From contig NZ_MWQN01000001.1 in NCBI RefSeq assembly GCF_002024165.1, forward strand, positions 5,642,001 through 5,706,000: a stretch of DNA of 64,000 nt, read 5' to 3'. The notes beneath the pieces were generated by a model. The model was given only the letters and a program-made list of their open reading frames with translations, was not told where the DNA came from and searched no databases. How positions within the stretch are numbered: position 1 is the first letter of the stretch; each line of letters begins with the position of its first letter. The translations under genes and the position numbers were made by a program. Of the stretch, positions 1 to 10,440 are shown in pieces. Source of the stretch: Embleya scabrispora (lineage in GTDB: Bacteria; Actinomycetota; Actinomycetes; Streptomycetales; Streptomycetaceae).

Positions 1-836
1 TCCTTCGCCAGGAATTTGTCCTGGATCTCCTTGGCCTCGGCCTCGTAGCCCATGCGGACCGCGAGCCGGTTGTAGAAGTTCTGGTCCCGGCTGCCCATGC
101 CGCCGACGTACAACGCGGCGTAGCCGCGCACCTGTTCGGCCGCCTGTCGCGGGTCGTCGCCGACCACGAGCGGGACGGTCGGCACGACGTCGAAGTCGGT
201 CATCGCGAGCCCGGCCTTCTCCCGGCCGGCGCGGATGTGTACGAGCGATTCCTCGGCGTGCTCAGGGGCGTAGAAGACGCCGAGCCAGCCGTCGGCGATC
301 TCGCCGGTCAGCTCCAGGTTCTTCGGGCCCACGGCGGCGATGTAGAGCGGGATGTGCTCGCGCACCGGGTGCACGGTGAGCTTGAGCGGCTTGCCCGGGC
401 CGCCGGGCAGCGGCAGCGTCCAGTTGGCGCCCTCGTGGGCGACCCGCTCGCGGCGCATCGCCTTGCGGATCACCTCGACGTACTCGCGGGTGCGGGCGAG
501 CGGCTTGTCGAACTTGACCCCGTACCAGCCCTCGGACACCTGCGGCCCGGACACGCCCAGGCCGAGCCGGAACCGGCCACCGGAGAGCACGTCGAGCGTC
601 GCGGCGGTCATCGCGGTCATGGTCGGCGTGCGGGCCGGGATCTGGAAGATCGCCGAGCCGACGTCGATCCGGGTGGTCTGCGCCGCGACCCAGGACAGCA
701 CGGTGGCCGCGTCCGAGCCGTACGCCTCCGCGGCCCAGCAGACCGCGTAGCCGAGCCGGTCGGCCTCCTGGGCGACCGCCAGATTGTCGGCGTCGTTGCC
801 GGCGCCGAAGTAGCCGAGGTTGATTCCGAGTCGCAT
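1..836 (-). CDS. LLM-class F420-dependent oxidoreductase (C-terminus beyond window)
   Basis: About 278 residues are visible; the gene runs off the left edge, so the C-terminus is missing. The protein opens MRLGINLGYFGAGNDADNLA and continues with the TIM-barrel pattern of luciferase-like monooxygenases, including a TATLDVLSGGRFRLGLGVSG stretch that is diagnostic of the F420-dependent subgroup. A GKPLKLTVHP segment and a YIAAVGPKNLELTGEIADGW segment follow. These enzymes use reduced coenzyme F420 for hydride transfer on varied substrates, so the substrate cannot be told from sequence. The ATG is preceded by AGGGGG and GGAG. The gene is divergent from the aldo/keto reductase, with about 210 bp between them. 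Confidence 0.85.
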   Translation of the reverse strand, partial: MRLGINLGYFGAGNDADNLAVAQEADRLGYAVCWAAEAYGSDAATVLSWVAAQTTRIDVGSAIFQIPARTPTMTAMTAATLDVLSGGRFRLGLGVSGPQVSEGWYGVKFDKPLARTREYVEVIRKAMRRERVAHEGANWTLPLPGGPGKPLKLTVHPVREHIPLYIAAVGPKNLELTGEIADGWLGVFYAPEHAEESLVHIRAGREKAGLAMTDFDVVPTVPLVVGDDPRQAAEQVRGYAALYVGGMGSRDQNFYNRLAVRMGYEAEAKEIQDKFLAK

Positions 837-1045
837 CTCCGCGGACCCCCTGTTCGACGTCTGTCCGACGTCCGTCTCACGCCCGGACGGGGTTCGTCCG
901 GCGTTCGTCCGACTGGTTGGCGGTACCTGTTGCCTCGGCCGACCCTACCGCGTGACCTACCCGCCGGTAACCTGTCTCGTCGGCGTACCGCCGAACGGCC
1001 CCGCCAACGGCGGCGCGGGGGAGGGAACGGCTAGTCTCCGGTGCC

Positions 1046-2026
1046 ATGGAGCAGCGACATCTCGGCCGCACCGGCCTGCGGGTCTCCCGCATGGGGCTGG
1101 GCACCATGACATGGGGACGAGACACCGACGAGCACGACGCGGCCGACCAGATGAAGGCCTATCTGGACGCCGGTGGGAACTTCGTGGACACCGCCGACGT
1201 ATACGCCGACGGTGAGGCCGAGTACATGATCGGCCGCCTCCTCGACGGGTACATCCCGCGCTCGGAGGTGGTGATCGCGACCAAGGCCGCGAGTGTGCCG
1301 TACAGCGAGCGCCGCTTCGACGGCTCGCGGGGCCACCTGCTCCAGGCGCTCGACCACTCGCTGGCCCGCCTCGGCACGGACCATGTCGACCTGTGGCAGT
1401 TGCACGCGTACGACCCGTCGACGCCGCTGGAGGAGACCCTGCACGCGCTCGACCTGGCGGTCACCAGCGGGCGGGCCAGGTACGTCGGGGTGTCCAACTT
1501 CTCCGGCTGGCAACTGGCGAAGGCGGCCACGTGGCAGTCGGCGGCCCCCGGCCGGGTGGTCGTGGCCAGTACCCAGGTGGAGTACTCGCTGCTGCAGCGC
1601 GGCATCGAACGCGAGGTCCTGCCCGCGGCCCTCGACCTGGGCGTCGGCCTGCTCCCGTGGTCGCCGCTGGGGCGTGGAGTGCTGACGGGCAAATACCGCC
1701 ACGCCATGCCCGCCGACTCCCGGGGCGCCTCCGCCCACATGGGCCCCTTCGTCGCCCCGTACCTGGACGACCACTCCCGCCGCATCGTCGACGCCCTGGC
1801 CACCGCCGCCGACGGCCTGGGGGCGGCCCCGATCGAGGTGGCCCTGGCCTGGGTGCGCGACCGCCCGGGCGTGGTCGCGCCGATCGTGGGCGCGCGCAAC
1901 GCCGGCCAGCTCAGGGCGTCGTTGGCGGCCGAGTCCGTGACGCTTCCCACCGAAATCCGCAACGCGCTGGAGGACGTCTCCCAGCCGATGACGGGCTACC
2001 CGGACGACTCGTGGAGCCAGGCTTAG
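1046..2026 (+). CDS. Aldo/keto reductase
   Basis: This 326-residue protein has the full aldo/keto reductase barrel. It opens MEQRHLGRTGLRVSRMGLGT. The catalytic tetrad is recognisable: Asp48 and Tyr53 in VDTADVY, Lys80 in ATKAAS, and a His near 116 in LWQLHAYDP. The NADPH-binding C-terminal part includes LLPWSPLGRGVLTGKY and APIVGARNAGQL. It probably reduces aldehydes or ketones with NADPH; the substrate is unknown. It stands alone, divergent from the F420 oxidoreductase and upstream of a roughly 950-bp non-coding stretch. The length is normal for the family, and the start is the ATG at the beginning of the conserved N-terminal strand. Confidence 0.9.
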   Translation: MEQRHLGRTGLRVSRMGLGTMTWGRDTDEHDAADQMKAYLDAGGNFVDTADVYADGEAEYMIGRLLDGYIPRSEVVIATKAASVPYSERRFDGSRGHLLQALDHSLARLGTDHVDLWQLHAYDPSTPLEETLHALDLAVTSGRARYVGVSNFSGWQLAKAATWQSAAPGRVVVASTQVEYSLLQRGIEREVLPAALDLGVGLLPWSPLGRGVLTGKYRHAMPADSRGASAHMGPFVAPYLDDHSRRIVDALATAADGLGAAPIEVALAWVRDRPGVVAPIVGARNAGQLRASLAAESVTLPTEIRNALEDVSQPMTGYPDDSWSQA

Positions 2027-2179
2027 GCGGGGCGGCCTGGTGGGTGTGCGGTCGTGAACGGTGCGGGGCCGGGCCGTGCTCGGAGCGGTTCGACGCGGTT
2101 AGATGCGGTTCGAGGCGGTTCGAAGCGAACGGGCGGGAGCCGTAGCGGACTTCGGCCCGACGGGATCCGGCCGCTTTAT

Positions 2180-2400
2180 CGAGGTTGGCGCTTTTGGCGG
2201 CGGGGCGCGGGCTGGGGCCTGTCCGAGTCGGTGATGGGCCGCCGGCGGCGTGCGGGGCTCCTGGCGAGACCGGTGTGTTGGTCGGCGAGAACCGGCCGGG
2301 AGCGGGGGAGGGGAGGGCGGTCGGGTCGGGTTCTCCGGGGAGCCGCCTTGGGTTGGTCGGGTGTCTTCGGTGTGCGGCGGGCGTGGGGCGGCTCGGGTTC
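2180..2400 (+). repeat. Solitary copy of the 207-bp-type repeat in the gap 2027-2981
   Basis: The 955-bp gap between the aldo/keto reductase and the RecD-like gene has no convincing gene. Within it lies one diverged copy of the unit that forms arrays at 10.4-12.1 kb. It shows, in order, GGCGCTTTTGG, GTCCGAGTCGGTGATGGGCC, a GCCGGCGGCGTGCGGGGCTC core, the CGAGAACCGGCCGG box (array form CGAAAACCGGCCGG; here at 2286-2295) and a GGGTCGGGTTCTCCGG tail. No central hinge element or inverted partner is recognisable here. The rest of the gap is G-rich on this strand and featureless to me. Confidence 0.7.
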
Positions 2401-2981
2401 ACGCAGCCGGATCGCGTGGGGTGGTCGAGGTCGAGATAGCCGTCCGTGATGCGGCTCGACGGGTTACGCAGATACGCGTGCGGTCGATCCGGGTGTGACG
2501 CGGTACCTGCTTGACGATCGGTGGGGGCTTCGGGGCTCTGGGGCTCTGGGCTCCGCCCACGGTCGGATACGGGGCGCGCGACCGGCGGCGCCGAGGTCGG
2601 CTGGCCGGGGGCTGCGGGTGAGTGGAATCCGGTCTGGGCCGGTTGGGCTGGTCGTGGGTGGGCCGGGGTGGTCGTCTTGCGGGGGTGTCGGCCGGAGGTG
2701 TGGCCGCTTGGTTGTCGGTCGGTGCTGGTTGGTTGGGTGTGCGAAGAGTGTGGTCGGCGGGGAGTGTTCGTTGGTCGTGGCGAGGACGGGGGTTCGGTGT
2801 TCCGGGGCGCGCGGGTCCGGGGGTGCTGGATCGGGTGGGTCGAGGGGGCGGCTTCGGTGCGGCGGAAGGGGTTGGGCCGCCGGGTGCGGCAGTTTGGGAC
2901 CATCGATTCCGGCGAGGGTCGGTGACACCGGCGCGGCCGGTTGTATGTCGGGGTGTTCGAGCGGACGAGTGTGGGTCGGGT

Positions 2982-5900
2982 GTGGCTGACGTGAGTGTGG
3001 GCGATGCGGGTGGCGTGAACGGCGGCGGTGCGGGAGCCGATCCGGAGGATGTGACCGAGCGTCGGGCCGGGACCGGCCCCGGGGCCACGGCGACCCGGGC
3101 CGGTTCCGAGCACGTGCCGTCGGGTCCGGAGCCCGAAGTGTCGGACGCTCGGGACAGCCGGCCGAAGGCCGACCCGGTGGCCCTCCTCCGCGACCAACTC
3201 GCGAGGTTGGCTCGCGGCGAGGCCCCCGAGGTCGTCGGTGGCGTGGCGCATATCGAGGCCGCCGATCCGACCCACGCCGAACGTGCCCGCCGCCGCACCA
3301 CGGTGGCTGCGGAAGCCGCCGAGGCCGAAGCCGCCGCGATTGCCGCCGCCGAGGCCGAAGCGGAGGCCGCCGCCGAGGCCGCGGCCGCAGCCGAGAAGGC
3401 CCGCGCCGAGGAGGATTCGGCGCCCGCTTCCTCGTCGACGGGCGAAGAGGGCCGTCGAGAGGCTGAGGCGGGTGAAGAGGCACCTTCCCGCCGAGTACGC
3501 GACGACGGCGACGAAGCGCCGTCCCGCCGAGAGCCGGGAGCCGGTGGAGAAGCGCCGCCCCATCGCGGCACCCGGCGTGCCCCTCGGCGCATCCGCGACC
3601 TGGACCTCCCGTCGGGCTCGGACAGCGAGGGCGCCGCCGGCGAATCCGAGACGCCGGCCACCGGCGACGCCTCGCCGAGCCCGACCGCCGCAAACGCCGC
3701 CACGACCGAGCCGGTTGACGACGACGCGGCGGCCCCGACCTCCGACCGCACCGCTCTCGCCCCTCAGCCGTCGGAGCCGGTCGGCGGTCCGCCGAACTCG
3801 GCCGACGAGGGCGCTGCCTCCGCAGGGCCGGCGGATTCCCCGGCCGAGTCGAGGATTGACAGCGCGAGCAGCGTTGACGCCGTGCCGGCCGTCGACGCCG
3901 GTACCGAGGATGCTTTCCCCGGTGTGGGTGCAGAGAGCGATGCTCTCGGTCGATCGCGGGCCGCGGCCGAGGACGATGCCGCTCCGGAACGGCGAGCGAC
4001 CGCGCCGGATCCGGCTCTGGATTCGGAGAACGGTGCTCCTGTCGACGCAACCGGCATCGAGCACGGGTCGGAGAGCCGGTCGGAAGGTGATAACCACGGT
4101 CTTGTTGCTCAGGTTGGTGACGGCGGCGCGTCGGGCGCGGTAAGTGACAGTGGGGCTCTCGTCGTGCCGGACGGCGACAGCGGCGCGACGGGCTTGGCGA
4201 GGGGCGGCGGCAGCGTCGAGGGCCGTGGTGGTCTGGCTCCCGGCAGGGACGGCGGCAGTTCCCCGCGGGTGGGCGAGAGCGGTACGCCTGGGAGGTCGGG
4301 CGTTGCCGAGGGTGGTGGGCGTGAGCGTGGGGCCTGGGGGCGGCCCGGCGTCGGGGGTGCCTCCGGCCCGGAGGCGGGGGAGGCGGAGCGGCGGCCGTTC
4401 GGTGTCGTGGTTGCCGATGTTGCTCGGCTGCTGAGGGCCGCAGGCGCTCCCGAGGGGATGGCCCCCCAGGTGGTTGCCGCGTTGGGGGGCGAGGCGGCGG
4501 AGTTGTTGGCGGGTGATCCGTGGGCGTTGCTCGGGGTGGCGGGGATCGCGCCGCAGCAGGCCGACCAGTTCGCACGTGGGGCGTTGGGCGCCGCGTGGGC
4601 TGCCGACGATCCTCGGCGGGTGCGGGCGATTGTGCTCTGGCTGCTTCGACGAGCCGCTCGCCAGGGGGATACCGCGATCGAGGCCGATGCCGTTCGGGCG
4701 GCGCTCGGACACTTCGAGGTGGGCGAGCCCGACACGGCGCTGCGCGCCATACTGGCCGAGGGCCGGGTGATGGCGTTCGCCGCCGTGCCCGCCGCCTCCG
4801 CCGAGGAGGACGGCGACTTCGCCGAAACGGATGACGGCGACGGCGACTTCGAGGCCGACTTCGAAGCCGACTTCGAGGAGCCCGACGAACTCGCCGCCGT
4901 CGGCGGTGTGCTGCTCGCCCTGGACGACTACGCCCTCGCCGAGGAGGCCATCGCCGAAGCGGTCGTGCGGCTGATGTCGACGGTCGAACCCTGGCCGGAG
5001 TTCGGCGACGGCAAGCTGGATCGGGCGCTGGCTTCGACCGGCGTCGTGCTCTACGCCGCGGGCCCCGGTGAGGAGCCGCCCGCCGCGATTTCGGCCGTCG
5101 TGGCGAAGGTTCGTGCGGCCGGACGTCGGGTGGCCGTGGTCGCCCCGACCACCGACGGCCGGAACCGCCTCGGCGCCGGTGCGGTCGGCCTGCGCGAGTT
5201 GGCCGCGATGGAACGTGGCCCGGACGGCACCCTCGAACTCGACCTCCTCGTCGTCACGGACGCGACCCTGCTCGACGTCACGGCCGCGGCGGCGATCTTC
5301 GAGGCGGTCCCCGACGGCGCCAGACTCCTGCTGGCCGGCGACCCGGCCGGCCTCGAATCGACCGGCCCGGGACGGGTGTTCACCGACCTGGCCGCCACCG
5401 GCGCGATCCGTGCGCTGGTCGCGCCGAACGTCCCGGACGGACCTCTCGAAGCGCTCGCCGACGGCATCCGGGACGGCCGGTTGCCACCGATTCAGGATTC
5501 CGAGCGCCGCGTCGTACTGATCCCCGCCCGCACCGGCGAGGAAGCCGCCCATCGCTGCGCCCAGTTGGTGGCCGACTCGATTCCGAGGGCGATCGGGATC
5601 GCGGCGCGGGACGTGCTGGTCGTCGTCCCCCTGGCCACGGGGCCCGCCGGTGCGAACGCGCTCAACGCCGCCCTGAAGGCGCGACTCAACCCGGGCTCCG
5701 GCGTCGGTAGTTCGTCGCCGCCCGGCGCCATCGACGTCGGCGACCGGGTGATCCGGGCCACGGCCGACCCGAGTTGCGGGGTGGTCCAGGGGACGGTGCG
5801 CGAACTGCTGCCCGACGGACGGGCGGTCGTGGCCTTCGGGACGGCCGCGCCGGAGGCGGTGCATCCGACCGAGCTTCGCCACGGCTGGGCCTTGACGGCC

Positions 5901-6125
5901 CGTCAATCCCTGGGCGTGCGACGCCCGGCGGCGGTGGTCGTACTGCCCGCCGAGGGCGCCGACGCCTACACCAGAGCCCTCATGTACACGCTCGTCACGC
6001 GAGGCGAGCGCCACGTCTCGATCGTGCACGCGGCCGGCCCCGCCCTCGCCGCCGCGGTGGCCGCCGACCCGACCCGGCAGCGAACCACCCACCTGCGGCA
6101 GGCGTTCGAGGAGGCGGCCGGCTGA
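2982..6125 (+). CDS. RecD-like helix-hairpin-helix protein with degenerate ATPase motifs
   Basis: About 1047 residues. The first ~470 are low-complexity, with an Ala/Glu-rich probable coiled coil near 105-150 and a long acidic Ser/Ala/Asp linker. A helix-hairpin-helix region follows at about 470-540 (LLAGDPWALLGVAGIAPQQA). The C-terminal half has the order of RecD2-type SF1 helicases: a Walker-A position near 686 reading LYAAGPGEEPPA without the GK(S/T), a LLLAGDPAGLEST segment near 781 where RecD has its D-Q motif, and GWALTARQSLG near 967 replacing the usual GWALTVHKSQG. DNA binding is plausible, but ATP hydrolysis looks lost. The start is uncertain: GTGs at 2982, 2991 and 2997 are all possible, and an ATG at 2622 would extend into non-coding-looking DNA. 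Cellular role unknown. Confidence 0.75.
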   Translation: MADVSVGDAGGVNGGGAGADPEDVTERRAGTGPGATATRAGSEHVPSGPEPEVSDARDSRPKADPVALLRDQLARLARGEAPEVVGGVAHIEAADPTHAERARRRTTVAAEAAEAEAAAIAAAEAEAEAAAEAAAAAEKARAEEDSAPASSSTGEEGRREAEAGEEAPSRRVRDDGDEAPSRREPGAGGEAPPHRGTRRAPRRIRDLDLPSGSDSEGAAGESETPATGDASPSPTAANAATTEPVDDDAAAPTSDRTALAPQPSEPVGGPPNSADEGAASAGPADSPAESRIDSASSVDAVPAVDAGTEDAFPGVGAESDALGRSRAAAEDDAAPERRATAPDPALDSENGAPVDATGIEHGSESRSEGDNHGLVAQVGDGGASGAVSDSGALVVPDGDSGATGLARGGGSVEGRGGLAPGRDGGSSPRVGESGTPGRSGVAEGGGRERGAWGRPGVGGASGPEAGEAERRPFGVVVADVARLLRAAGAPEGMAPQVVAALGGEAAELLAGDPWALLGVAGIAPQQADQFARGALGAAWAADDPRRVRAIVLWLLRRAARQGDTAIEADAVRAALGHFEVGEPDTALRAILAEGRVMAFAAVPAASAEEDGDFAETDDGDGDFEADFEADFEEPDELAAVGGVLLALDDYALAEEAIAEAVVRLMSTVEPWPEFGDGKLDRALASTGVVLYAAGPGEEPPAAISAVVAKVRAAGRRVAVVAPTTDGRNRLGAGAVGLRELAAMERGPDGTLELDLLVVTDATLLDVTAAAAIFEAVPDGARLLLAGDPAGLESTGPGRVFTDLAATGAIRALVAPNVPDGPLEALADGIRDGRLPPIQDSERRVVLIPARTGEEAAHRCAQLVADSIPRAIGIAARDVLVVVPLATGPAGANALNAALKARLNPGSGVGSSSPPGAIDVGDRVIRATADPSCGVVQGTVRELLPDGRAVVAFGTAAPEAVHPTELRHGWALTARQSLGVRRPAAVVVLPAEGADAYTRALMYTLVTRGERHVSIVHAAGPALAAAVAADPTRQRTTHLRQAFEEAAG

Positions 6126-6134
6126 GGGCCCTCG

Positions 6135-6161
6135 GCGCCCGGACTCGGCGAGCCCGGGCGC
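6135..6161. terminator. Hairpin between convergent genes
   Basis: GCGCCCGG and CCGGGCGC form an 8-bp perfect stem around an 11-base loop that itself contains CTCG/CGAG. It sits exactly between the converging ends of the RecD-like gene and msiK and could terminate both. There is no T-tract, as is usual in this GC-rich group. Confidence 0.5.
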
Positions 6162-6178
6162 AGGCGCAGGTACGGAGT

Positions 6179-7276
<1,098 letters not shown>

Positions 7277-7450
7277 GGAGTCGCGCCCCTCACCCGGCAG
7301 GAACGTGCCGGACGGTCCTAGGTAGTGGGGGTATCAGCGTGACGCGCCAGTGCGGGCGTGGGGACGGGGCGCGCGGACGATGTCACCCACGTGGGTGACG
7401 CCGGTGCGCCGGGTGGCGCTGCGGTGAGGCGCGGTGTGCGCACGGTTGGA

Positions 7451-8269
7451 TCAACCGGTTTCGAGGACCTCGAAGGCGTCGCCCACGCGGAGGATGCCGG
7501 TGGCGTGGGCGGAAAGTTCGGGGACGAGGTTTTGGCCGAAGACGAGCTTCGTACCGAAGCGGCGGTGCTTGCCCAGAGCCCGGAGCGGTTCGGGGCCGCG
7601 TTCGCCGGTCCGCTGGTCGGTGGTGGTGATGACGCAGCGCGAACACGGCTTGACCACGCGGAAGACGACGTCGCCGATCCGGATCCGACGCCAGTGGTCC
7701 TCGGCCCAGGCCTCGGGCTCGTCGATGACCACGTTGGGGCGAAAACGGTTCATCGGCAGTGGGGATTCGATGAGACCGTTCAGCGCTTCGAGTGAACCCG
7801 TCGTGGTCAGGAGCAGCGGAAATCCGTCCGCGAAACTCACCCGATCGGAGGAGTCCGCAAACTTTTGATCGGGTATCCGTCGGGTCGGGTCGTCCAGGTA
7901 CACGAGCCGCACGTCGATGCCCAGCAACTTCCCGAACCACGTGTGCGCGTCGTCCGGGCCCACGGCGGCCTCGATCTCGTCGTTCCAGACCGTCACCGGC
8001 ACGAGCCGGACCTCGGCGGTTGGCTCGACCCGGAGTTCGTCCATCGAGGGCGCGCGGACGACCAGCCGTCCGCCGTGCTCCTGACGTACCGTCACGGTCG
8101 CGAGCAGGGGCTGCCTGCGCTGGCTGAGAAACCGTCCGGCCGTGTCCACCAACATCCAACGCCGGTCCCCGGCAAGACCCCACGGCTCGACCACGGCCTC
8201 GGAGAGGTCGATGCCACGGGTGGACTTGATCGGGTACAGGTGCAGGGAGGCGAGGTGGCGGTGGTGCAT
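7451..8269 (-). CDS. MOSC domain-containing protein
   Basis: This 272-residue protein has an N-terminal MOSC beta-barrel domain (LYPIKSTRGIDLSEAVVEPWGLAGDRRWMLVD) followed by a MOSC domain with the conserved cysteine in VVKPCSRCVITT near residue 210. Relatives of this architecture bind molybdenum cofactor and form the catalytic core of YcbX/mARC-type enzymes that reduce N-hydroxylated compounds. The C-terminus ends shortly after the MOSC fold, with no ferredoxin domain, so an external electron donor would be needed. It lies downstream of the divergent msiK region with no operon partner. The molecular family is clear; the substrate is unknown. Confidence 0.85.
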   Translation of the reverse strand: MHHRHLASLHLYPIKSTRGIDLSEAVVEPWGLAGDRRWMLVDTAGRFLSQRRQPLLATVTVRQEHGGRLVVRAPSMDELRVEPTAEVRLVPVTVWNDEIEAAVGPDDAHTWFGKLLGIDVRLVYLDDPTRRIPDQKFADSSDRVSFADGFPLLLTTTGSLEALNGLIESPLPMNRFRPNVVIDEPEAWAEDHWRRIRIGDVVFRVVKPCSRCVITTTDQRTGERGPEPLRALGKHRRFGTKLVFGQNLVPELSAHATGILRVGDAFEVLETG

Positions 8270-8446
8270 GGCTTCACTGTTTCACGCCGGCCCACGAGGG
8301 CCGACGGCGGATCGGCGGGGCGCCTCGGCTCGGCTCCGGGACGGCCACGCGGGACGTACGGGTATGACGACTCTCGATGCTCGACCTCGCTCGGGCGGCG
8401 CGCACTCGGCGGCGTTCACCCGGTGGCGTGCGCTCGAGGCGTGCGC

Positions 8447-8965
8447 TCAGTAACGGGGCGGGAATTGGCCCGGCTCGCCCATGTTCGGCACGCGCGGCGC
8501 GGGAACCTGCGGCGGCTGGACGTACTGCGCGGCGTACTGCCCGGCACCCGGCTGCGACTGGTGCACGGCCGGCTGCGGAGCCTGCGGCGCGGCCGGGGCC
8601 ATCGACGCGTAGCCCGACATGGGCGCGTTGTTGTACTGACCGCCCCCGTACTGCGGAGCGCCCCCGTACTGCGCGGGCACCGGCAGCGGCGCGGGTAGCG
8701 CGGGCATCGGTGCGGGCGCGTTGTAGCCGTAGCCCGGGGTCGACGAGCCGTACGCGGGCGCGGGCGACGAGTACGAGGAGGGCAGCGCCGGGAGGGCGGG
8801 GAGCGCCGGTCGTTCGCCGAAGAGCGGGTGCATGGCGAAGTCCGGAAGGGGCACGTTGAAGGGGCCGATCTCCGGCCGGCCCCGTTCGGCCACCAGCCGG
8901 TCGTAGATCGGGGTCTCCGAATACGGCGAGTAGATGCCGCCGTCATAGGCGCGAGCCGAGGTCAT
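8447..8965 (-). CDS. Proline/tyrosine/glycine-rich hypothetical protein, DUF6643-like
   Basis: This 172-residue protein has a short conserved head, DGGIYSPYSETPIYDRLVAERG, and a long disordered tail rich in Pro, Ala, Tyr, Gly and Gln (repeated PALPALP and QYGGAPQYGGGQYNN). The head matches what I recall of a streptomycete family called DUF6643; no function is known. There is no signal peptide or membrane segment. The chosen ATG gives the conserved MTSARAYDGGIYSPY start; a longer frame upstream exists but looks non-coding. The tail composition resembles low-complexity segments that can phase-separate or bind surfaces, but that is only an inference. Confidence 0.7.
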   Translation of the reverse strand: MTSARAYDGGIYSPYSETPIYDRLVAERGRPEIGPFNVPLPDFAMHPLFGERPALPALPALPSSYSSPAPAYGSSTPGYGYNAPAPMPALPAPLPVPAQYGGAPQYGGGQYNNAPMSGYASMAPAAPQAPQPAVHQSQPGAGQYAAQYVQPPQVPAPRVPNMGEPGQFPPRY

Positions 8966-9346
8966 GGCCGATAAGGTACGCGATTCGCGGCGCTTGCGAA
9001 CCCCCTGGGTCGTGACGAATTTCAGCGGGTTGCGTCTGAACTTCGTCAAGGCTTGCCAATAGCCCGCGCCGGGGTGCTTCCGCCGCCTGGGCGGGCGATG
9101 TGATAGGGCGTCACATTCAGGTCGATTCCGCAGCTCCGGACACCCACCGTTCACCAAACCGACGGGCGTGTCGGAACCGGGAGGGCCGGACCGGGCAACG
9201 CGGCCACCTGCGGCGGAAGGGCCCGCCTCCACCCGAGGCCTGGGGCCCAGCTCGCGGGGGCATGTCGCGGGGCATGGCAGCGGCACGCGGCGGGGGACCC
9301 GGCGGCAGAGCCGACTCTTGACGACGGCGGGGTGCGGGCCGTGGCC
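8966..9346. other. Intergenic region, no gene seen
   Basis: No convincing coding frame is present on either strand. The left end should hold the promoter of the DUF6643-like gene, and a TTGACG-like hexamer occurs on the minus strand near 9044-9049, but no clear -10 is paired with it. The right end grades into the 148-bp repeat. Confidence 0.5.
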
Positions 9347-9800
9347 GGAACGGCGGCTGTGGGGCGCGGTTGGGCGGCTTGGCGGGGCTTAACCTCGTTG
9401 GCGGGCGTGTGGCTTCGCCTGGGGGTTGGCGGCCGGGATGCGCCGTCGCGGGAGGTGGCGGGGCGGGTTCTGACGGCAAGGTGCGGGGCGTGGCTGGGAC
9501 GGCGGCTGTGGGGCGCGGCTGGGTGGCCTGGCGGGGGTAACGTCGTCGGCGGGCGTGTGGCTTCGCCTGGGGGTTGGCGGCCGGGATGCGCCGTCGCGGG
9601 ACGTGGCGGGGGCAAGCCTTGCCGGCAGGCGTTGCCGTTGCCTGCGGACGCCAATTGTTGCGGGGCGCGGCGGCCTGGCCTGGCGGGGCTCAACCTCGTC
9701 GGCCGGTGTGCGGCTTCGCCTGGGGACGGCGGGGCCGGATTGTGCCGCCGCGTGACACGGCGGGGTCCAACCTCGGCGGCAGGACGCGGGCTTCGCCCTG
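9347..9800 (+). repeat. 148-bp direct repeat with degenerate further copies
   Basis: An exact 53-nt block occurs at 9401-9453 and again at 9549-9601 (period 148). It begins GCGGGCGTGTGGCTTCGCCT and ends GCGCCGTCGCGGGA. Flanking sequence such as CGGCGGCTGTGGGGCGCGG is also repeated at the same spacing. Degenerate copies containing AACCTCGTCGG and GGCTTCGCCTGGGG continue near 9686-9730, and a weaker one lies near 9788. Nearby frames stay open only because of GC content, and 148 is not a multiple of three, so the block is not a coding repeat. Confidence 0.75.
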
Positions 9801-9829
9801 GACGGCCGCCGCGCTGTTGCGTGACGGGG

Positions 9830-10440
9830 AGACCTCAACCGACCGCAGGCTCGAGCCCCGTCTGCGGACGTCCGCTGAGGTGTGGCGTTGCCTGACCGCC
9901 AAACCGACTGCAGAGCCCGGGACTTGCTTTCGGACGTCCCAGGATGCACCGCGGCTGCTCCATCCGGCGGGTCCTCATCCCGACCGCAGGCCCGGATCTC
10001 GTCTTCGGATGTCCGGATGTCCGGATGTCCGCTGCGTTGTGCCGCGACTGGCCGCCCAGCTGGCCATTGGCACCGGGCCCTCGGACGCCCGCCACACCGC
10101 CCGACCCGGCGGCCCCGCAGGCCGACCGCAGAGGTCAGGTCTCACCCTTGGACGCCCGCCACACCGCCCCAGGCCTGACGGGACCCAACCTCGACGGCTG
10201 GGCTGGGCCCTCGCCCGCAGACACCGACTGCGCCGCGCCGCCGCGCCTGTCCCGCCGGGCACCAATCTCGACCGCCGGGCTCGGGCTACGCCCACAGCTG
10301 CCCGCTGCTACCTGCCCAGGCAGCCCAAGGCCGACCGCAGAACTTGGTCCTCGCCGCTGGACGCTCGCCGCACAGTGCACCACCGCCCGACCCGACAGAC
10401 CGTCGAGTCGACCGCCGGACTCGGGGTTTGGCCAGGTGTC
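9830..10440 (+). repeat. Degenerate short-repeat stretch without genes
   Basis: This stretch carries diverged copies of two phrases: CCGACCGCAGGCCCGGATCT-like and GGACGCCCGCCACACCGCCC-like (10082-10101 and 10145-10164, with a variant near 10360). At 10006-10031 there are three tandem 8-bp CGGATGTC units. I see no gene, RNA or mobile-element hallmark. It links the 148-bp repeat to the 207-bp array. Confidence 0.5.

Noticed and set aside
1911-6092. Very long open frame (about 1390 codons) on the minus strand opposite the RecD-like gene
   Set aside because: It is the mirror of a genuine plus-strand gene in GC-rich DNA, with Arg/Pro/Gly-dominated composition and no domain.
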